From Polytrichum commune (taxonomy: Eukaryota; Streptophyta; Polytrichopsida; Polytrichales; Polytrichaceae): a stretch of DNA of 60,000 bases. The notes beneath the pieces are model-generated. The model saw nothing but the letters and a program-made list of their open reading frames with translations, was not told the origin of the DNA and searched no databases. The position numbers and the translations under genes were made by a program. Each line of letters starts with the position of its first letter. Position 1 is the stretch's first letter. Shown here one piece after another: positions 56,981-60,000 of this stretch. The stretch covers positions 29,204,001 to 29,264,000 of the forward strand of contig OX485806.1 in assembly GCA_950295325.1 (NCBI GenBank), given 5' to 3'.

Positions 56981-57150
56981 AGATGATGGTTTCTTTTCAA
57001 AACAAGAGGTTGTAATTCGAAAATTCTGAATTCATAGCTACTTGTCGCAAATTTCATAGTACACAGCTTGAATGCTTCTCATAATAGAGGAATCTTGGTA
57101 TTAAAAGGAGAACTATTCTCGTCCGGTACTTGGTCCCATGGAACACATTC
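56981..57150 (+). repeat. Dispersed repeat family K, copy 2
   Basis: GATGATGGTTTCTTTTCAAA, 'ggttgtaattcgaaaa', 'tattaaaaggagaactattc', 'ggtacttggtccc', matching 54335-54510 at a diverged level. Confidence 0.5.
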
Positions 57151-59215
57151 GTGAAATTGAGTAATGATACGTACTTGACCTTAAACCATCACCTAGAAAT
57201 CTTGTACAATAAGTACACGTTGGTTAGGAGGATGTACACCAACTGAGCATTTGATATGGGTGTTGGGTTTTAGGCTGCCTACAACTGGAATCTTAAACTA
57301 TGCGTTGGAGTCTCCTTGATCTTGTGGGGAATTTTTTTTTTAAATCAATCATTCAATCATTCTAATAATACAAAGTATGCTCAACACTCATCATGTCAAA
57401 TTTAGGCTTACGTATCTTAGGGTACAAGTCCAAAACTATGAAAATTTGAAGTGACTGTAAATGAGTTATTTGTAAAGCCTTGGCATCAAACGCCCATTGA
57501 GTTGGCTAGAACTTGAGTTTGAGAACTTATGCATGAAGTTGCCTATGTACTCTTCATGTTTGAATTACCATGCTCAAAAGAGTGGTGTTGGGCTATTAAA
57601 AATTAGCGTTCTAGTTTGTCTTGCTAGGATGGGTGGACCAATCTAGCCTTGCATAGGCCAATCCGATATTTAGGGTGACATGTCCCATAGGCATACCCTA
57701 TTTTAGATCCTAAAGGTCTCTCGTCATTTTCGGGATGGCAAGAGAAGCTCCAAGGAGTTTCACCCAAATTACAAAATTTGGTGTTCCAACACTTAATGAG
57801 CTAACAAGCTCTTAGTAGAAAGTTCTCTCAAAGACAGATCAAACCCATGGTTTCCTCCCTCTTTGAGAAACATTACGGATCAATCTATCGCGGCAACACT
57901 ATCTTGCCAAATCTTGGTGTTCCCAACTTAAGCCGATCCTCCACCTAATTTGAAAAACCAAACTTCAAGCTTGGGACCAACTTTGAGCCTAAAAGCAGGT
58001 TTCATGAAGGGGTATTTTGGACCCCAAGTTTCTTGGACTCCAAACCTTAAACCCATCCTTATTATGTAGCTGACACTTCCCAATCCACTATCCAAAAGTT
58101 GGAAGTTGAATCATTATCAATTTAAGCCCTTTACCAGTCAAATATTGATACGTGGTGGGTATGTCAAGGTGGGAGAATCTTTAATGTGCACCCTAGTTGT
58201 TATTTGGGTCAATACCAATCCCAACCATATTGATATTGGGACGATTCTACCTACACTAAAATGTGCAATCAAGGTACCTTCATGTATACATTGCCTCTTT
58301 ATGCATGCAAATTACCTTGCATCAAAATCATATTTATAAATAAATAAATAAATAAATAACTTACAAATTTGTTTATTTATCCATACAACAACCACAATAA
58401 GAAAAAATTCCTATATCTTGTTAATATGATAATTGATATTAAAAAAATTAGTATAATGTTGAGAAATTAGCAAGGGGCAACCTACTTGCACATAACAATT
58501 TAGCTTGATATGTAGACTTGATAGTATTGAAAACAAAAATACCGTCAAATACCTATACGCTACTAGAAATCCTCTTTATATAGATACTCTTATATCATCT
58601 TTATAAATAACTCAAATAGTATATTTTTGAAGGATAACACCAGTTCACCACCAGTAAATAAGTTGATTTTGCTTGTAAGTTAACCCTTAAACAGCCAAGG
58701 CGACCACAGAGTGATCAAATTTTGGTCAAAGGACCAACCCATTCATTTCCAAACCTTTGTTGGAGATACACCTTCCACGAGATGTTGAAGTTAGGTTACG
58801 ATGCGTCCTTTGGCTGTTGGGATCAAGCAAAAGACCTATTTTGTAGATTCTACACCATTGAGAAAATGAAAATTTTGAGTGCCCACAATACAAACTGAAT
58901 TCCAGGGATGCTTCAATCGGTACCCTCTTATAACTCTTCTTCTAAATTTTTCTTACCTACTAATGAATACATATTATCTCTACCACAAAATGAAAATTTG
59001 GATGGCATTTTATCCTCATAGTATATTTGTTTTCAATTGTATCTTTTTTTACATGAAATTTTTTATAAGTAATCCAAAAATGGTCCAATCATGCTGAAAT
59101 TTTGGGTACACCTCAATACACCCTTGCCAACTTACTTGAGGTGCAACTTTCGAACTTGCGCTCCTTCGATGAAACAGAAATCACTCATGTGGAGTGCTCT
59201 GACTTTCTGAAACTC
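57151..59215. other. Gene-free stretch
   Basis: No supported gene. A (TAAA)n microsatellite lies at 58335-58359. Confidence 0.5.
58335..58359. repeat. (TAAA)n microsatellite
   Basis: About six TAAA units. Confidence 0.95.
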
Positions 59216-59218
59216 CTC

Positions 59219-59427
59219 GTTACCCCAATTAGTGTGTATAGCTACACATAGTTACACAACGTTATAACTATTTAAAGAAAATGCAACATTTTACCAAACA
59301 ACACCATTTATGTTCTATAATATCCGAACGACCCATTGAATTTCCGTTCATAGACATTGAACTCCCAAGTAAGATGTTATTGGCACAACGTAACGCCAAC
59401 TAGTAACACATACACTAATTGGGATAC
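59219..59427. mobile_element. MITE family E, copy 2 (209 bp, opposite orientation to copy 1)
   Basis: GTTACCCCAATTAGTGTGTA at the left and, reversed, GTATCCCAATTAGTGTATGT at the right. Interior phrases (AACTATTTAAAGAAAATG, TTCTATAATATCCGAACGAC) are the reverse complement of those at 37211-37429. Confidence 0.65.
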
Positions 59428-60000
59428 TAAATAAGCATAGACCGTAGGCATTTGAGCACTAAATGAAGTTACCGCGTAAAGTCGAGAAGAGTCCAAAAGC
59501 TTCAAGAAGTTTGGAGCCTTTTTTTGTATGTGTCATTCTCCAAAGATGCCCACATGGCACGAACCAAGGGGGGTGCCCGTGCTCTTTATCCTGACACATA
59601 GACCGCGGCTAGGACCTAGGTGGCATTAATTAGGGCACATGTGTCGGCAGGCGGCCTGCCACCCGAGGCCGCAAAATTTGGGGCATATGATAATGTGTCG
59701 GTTTGCCTGGAATCATGTGTTTGTGACACTTGGTACTTTAACGCGTGAGGCTCGGACTTGTGACAATCCTAAAAAAGGGGGCCTACTCTTGTTGCCTATA
59801 CGCATATAGCTTCCCCCACCCCCCCCCCCAACTTTTAGAGGCCGGCCAATGAGGAGGAGCCATGTAGCAAACAATAGCATTTTGCCTAACGATTATATGA
59901 CACATTCTCACTCGATTGACTAGAGTCCTAGGCCCGAGGACCAAATTTGTGAGATTAATTATAGGGATGCTCTCTGTCCATCCCCTTTTCGGCCTACTTC
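59428..60000. other. Gene-free end of window with GC-richer patches
   Basis: A GGCC-rich patch lies at 59640-59680 and a poly-C of 11 at 59819-59829. No gene or element ends recognised. Confidence 0.5.

Overview
This window looks like nuclear DNA from the plant lineage (a streptophyte: a charophyte alga or an early-diverging land plant; I cannot name the species). The reasons are a DOG1-domain gene (a plant-specific family), an organelle-targeted NOG1-type GTPase split by 13 introns, decayed Ty1/copia sequence, plant telo-box (AAACCCTAA-like) motifs beside genes, and a dense population of MITE-like elements. Exons are richer in G+C than the AT-rich introns and spacers.

Three protein-coding genes can be modelled exon by exon. 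In all three, GT-AG boundaries and reading phases close without a stop. (1) 10.34-18.28 kb, plus strand: a 14-exon NOG1/OBG-type GTPase of about 505 aa with a basic transit-like N-terminus. (2) 39.89-43.03 kb, plus strand: a 4-exon protein of about 339 aa whose centre is made of Val-Pro/charged repeats like those of alveolins, epiplastins and articulins (membrane-skeleton proteins). This is the most surprising gene here. (3) 48.43-50.85 kb, minus strand: a 3-exon DOG1-domain protein of about 386 aa without a bZIP region and with a poly-Asp tract encoded by a microsatellite. Nothing suggests that the three act in one pathway; they are separate genes in repeat-rich DNA.

Region by region: 0-5.7 kb is a graveyard of retroelements (a strand-skewed RNase H-like relic on the minus strand, then two copia pieces in opposite orientation). 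5.7-10 kb is gene-free and holds one complete pogo/Emigrant-like element with TA target duplications. 10-18.3 kb is the GTPase gene, whose introns carry three copies of one MITE and fragments of at least three other repeat families. 18.3-37.9 kb is gene-free and packed with repeats, including two PIF/Harbinger-like elements with TAA target duplications. 38-43.3 kb is the alveolin-like gene with its leader. 43.3-48.2 kb is repeats plus a stretch of uncertain genic character. 48.2-51 kb is the DOG1-like gene. 51-60 kb holds more MITEs, a second CA-rich RNase H-like relic and unassigned DNA.

Each of the three genes has one intron built of tandem duplications (units of about 410, 100 and 417 bp). 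At least ten dispersed repeat families recur within the 60 kb. I saw no tRNA, rRNA or CRISPR array. Family names for the mobile elements rest on termini and target duplications alone; no transposase gene was found.
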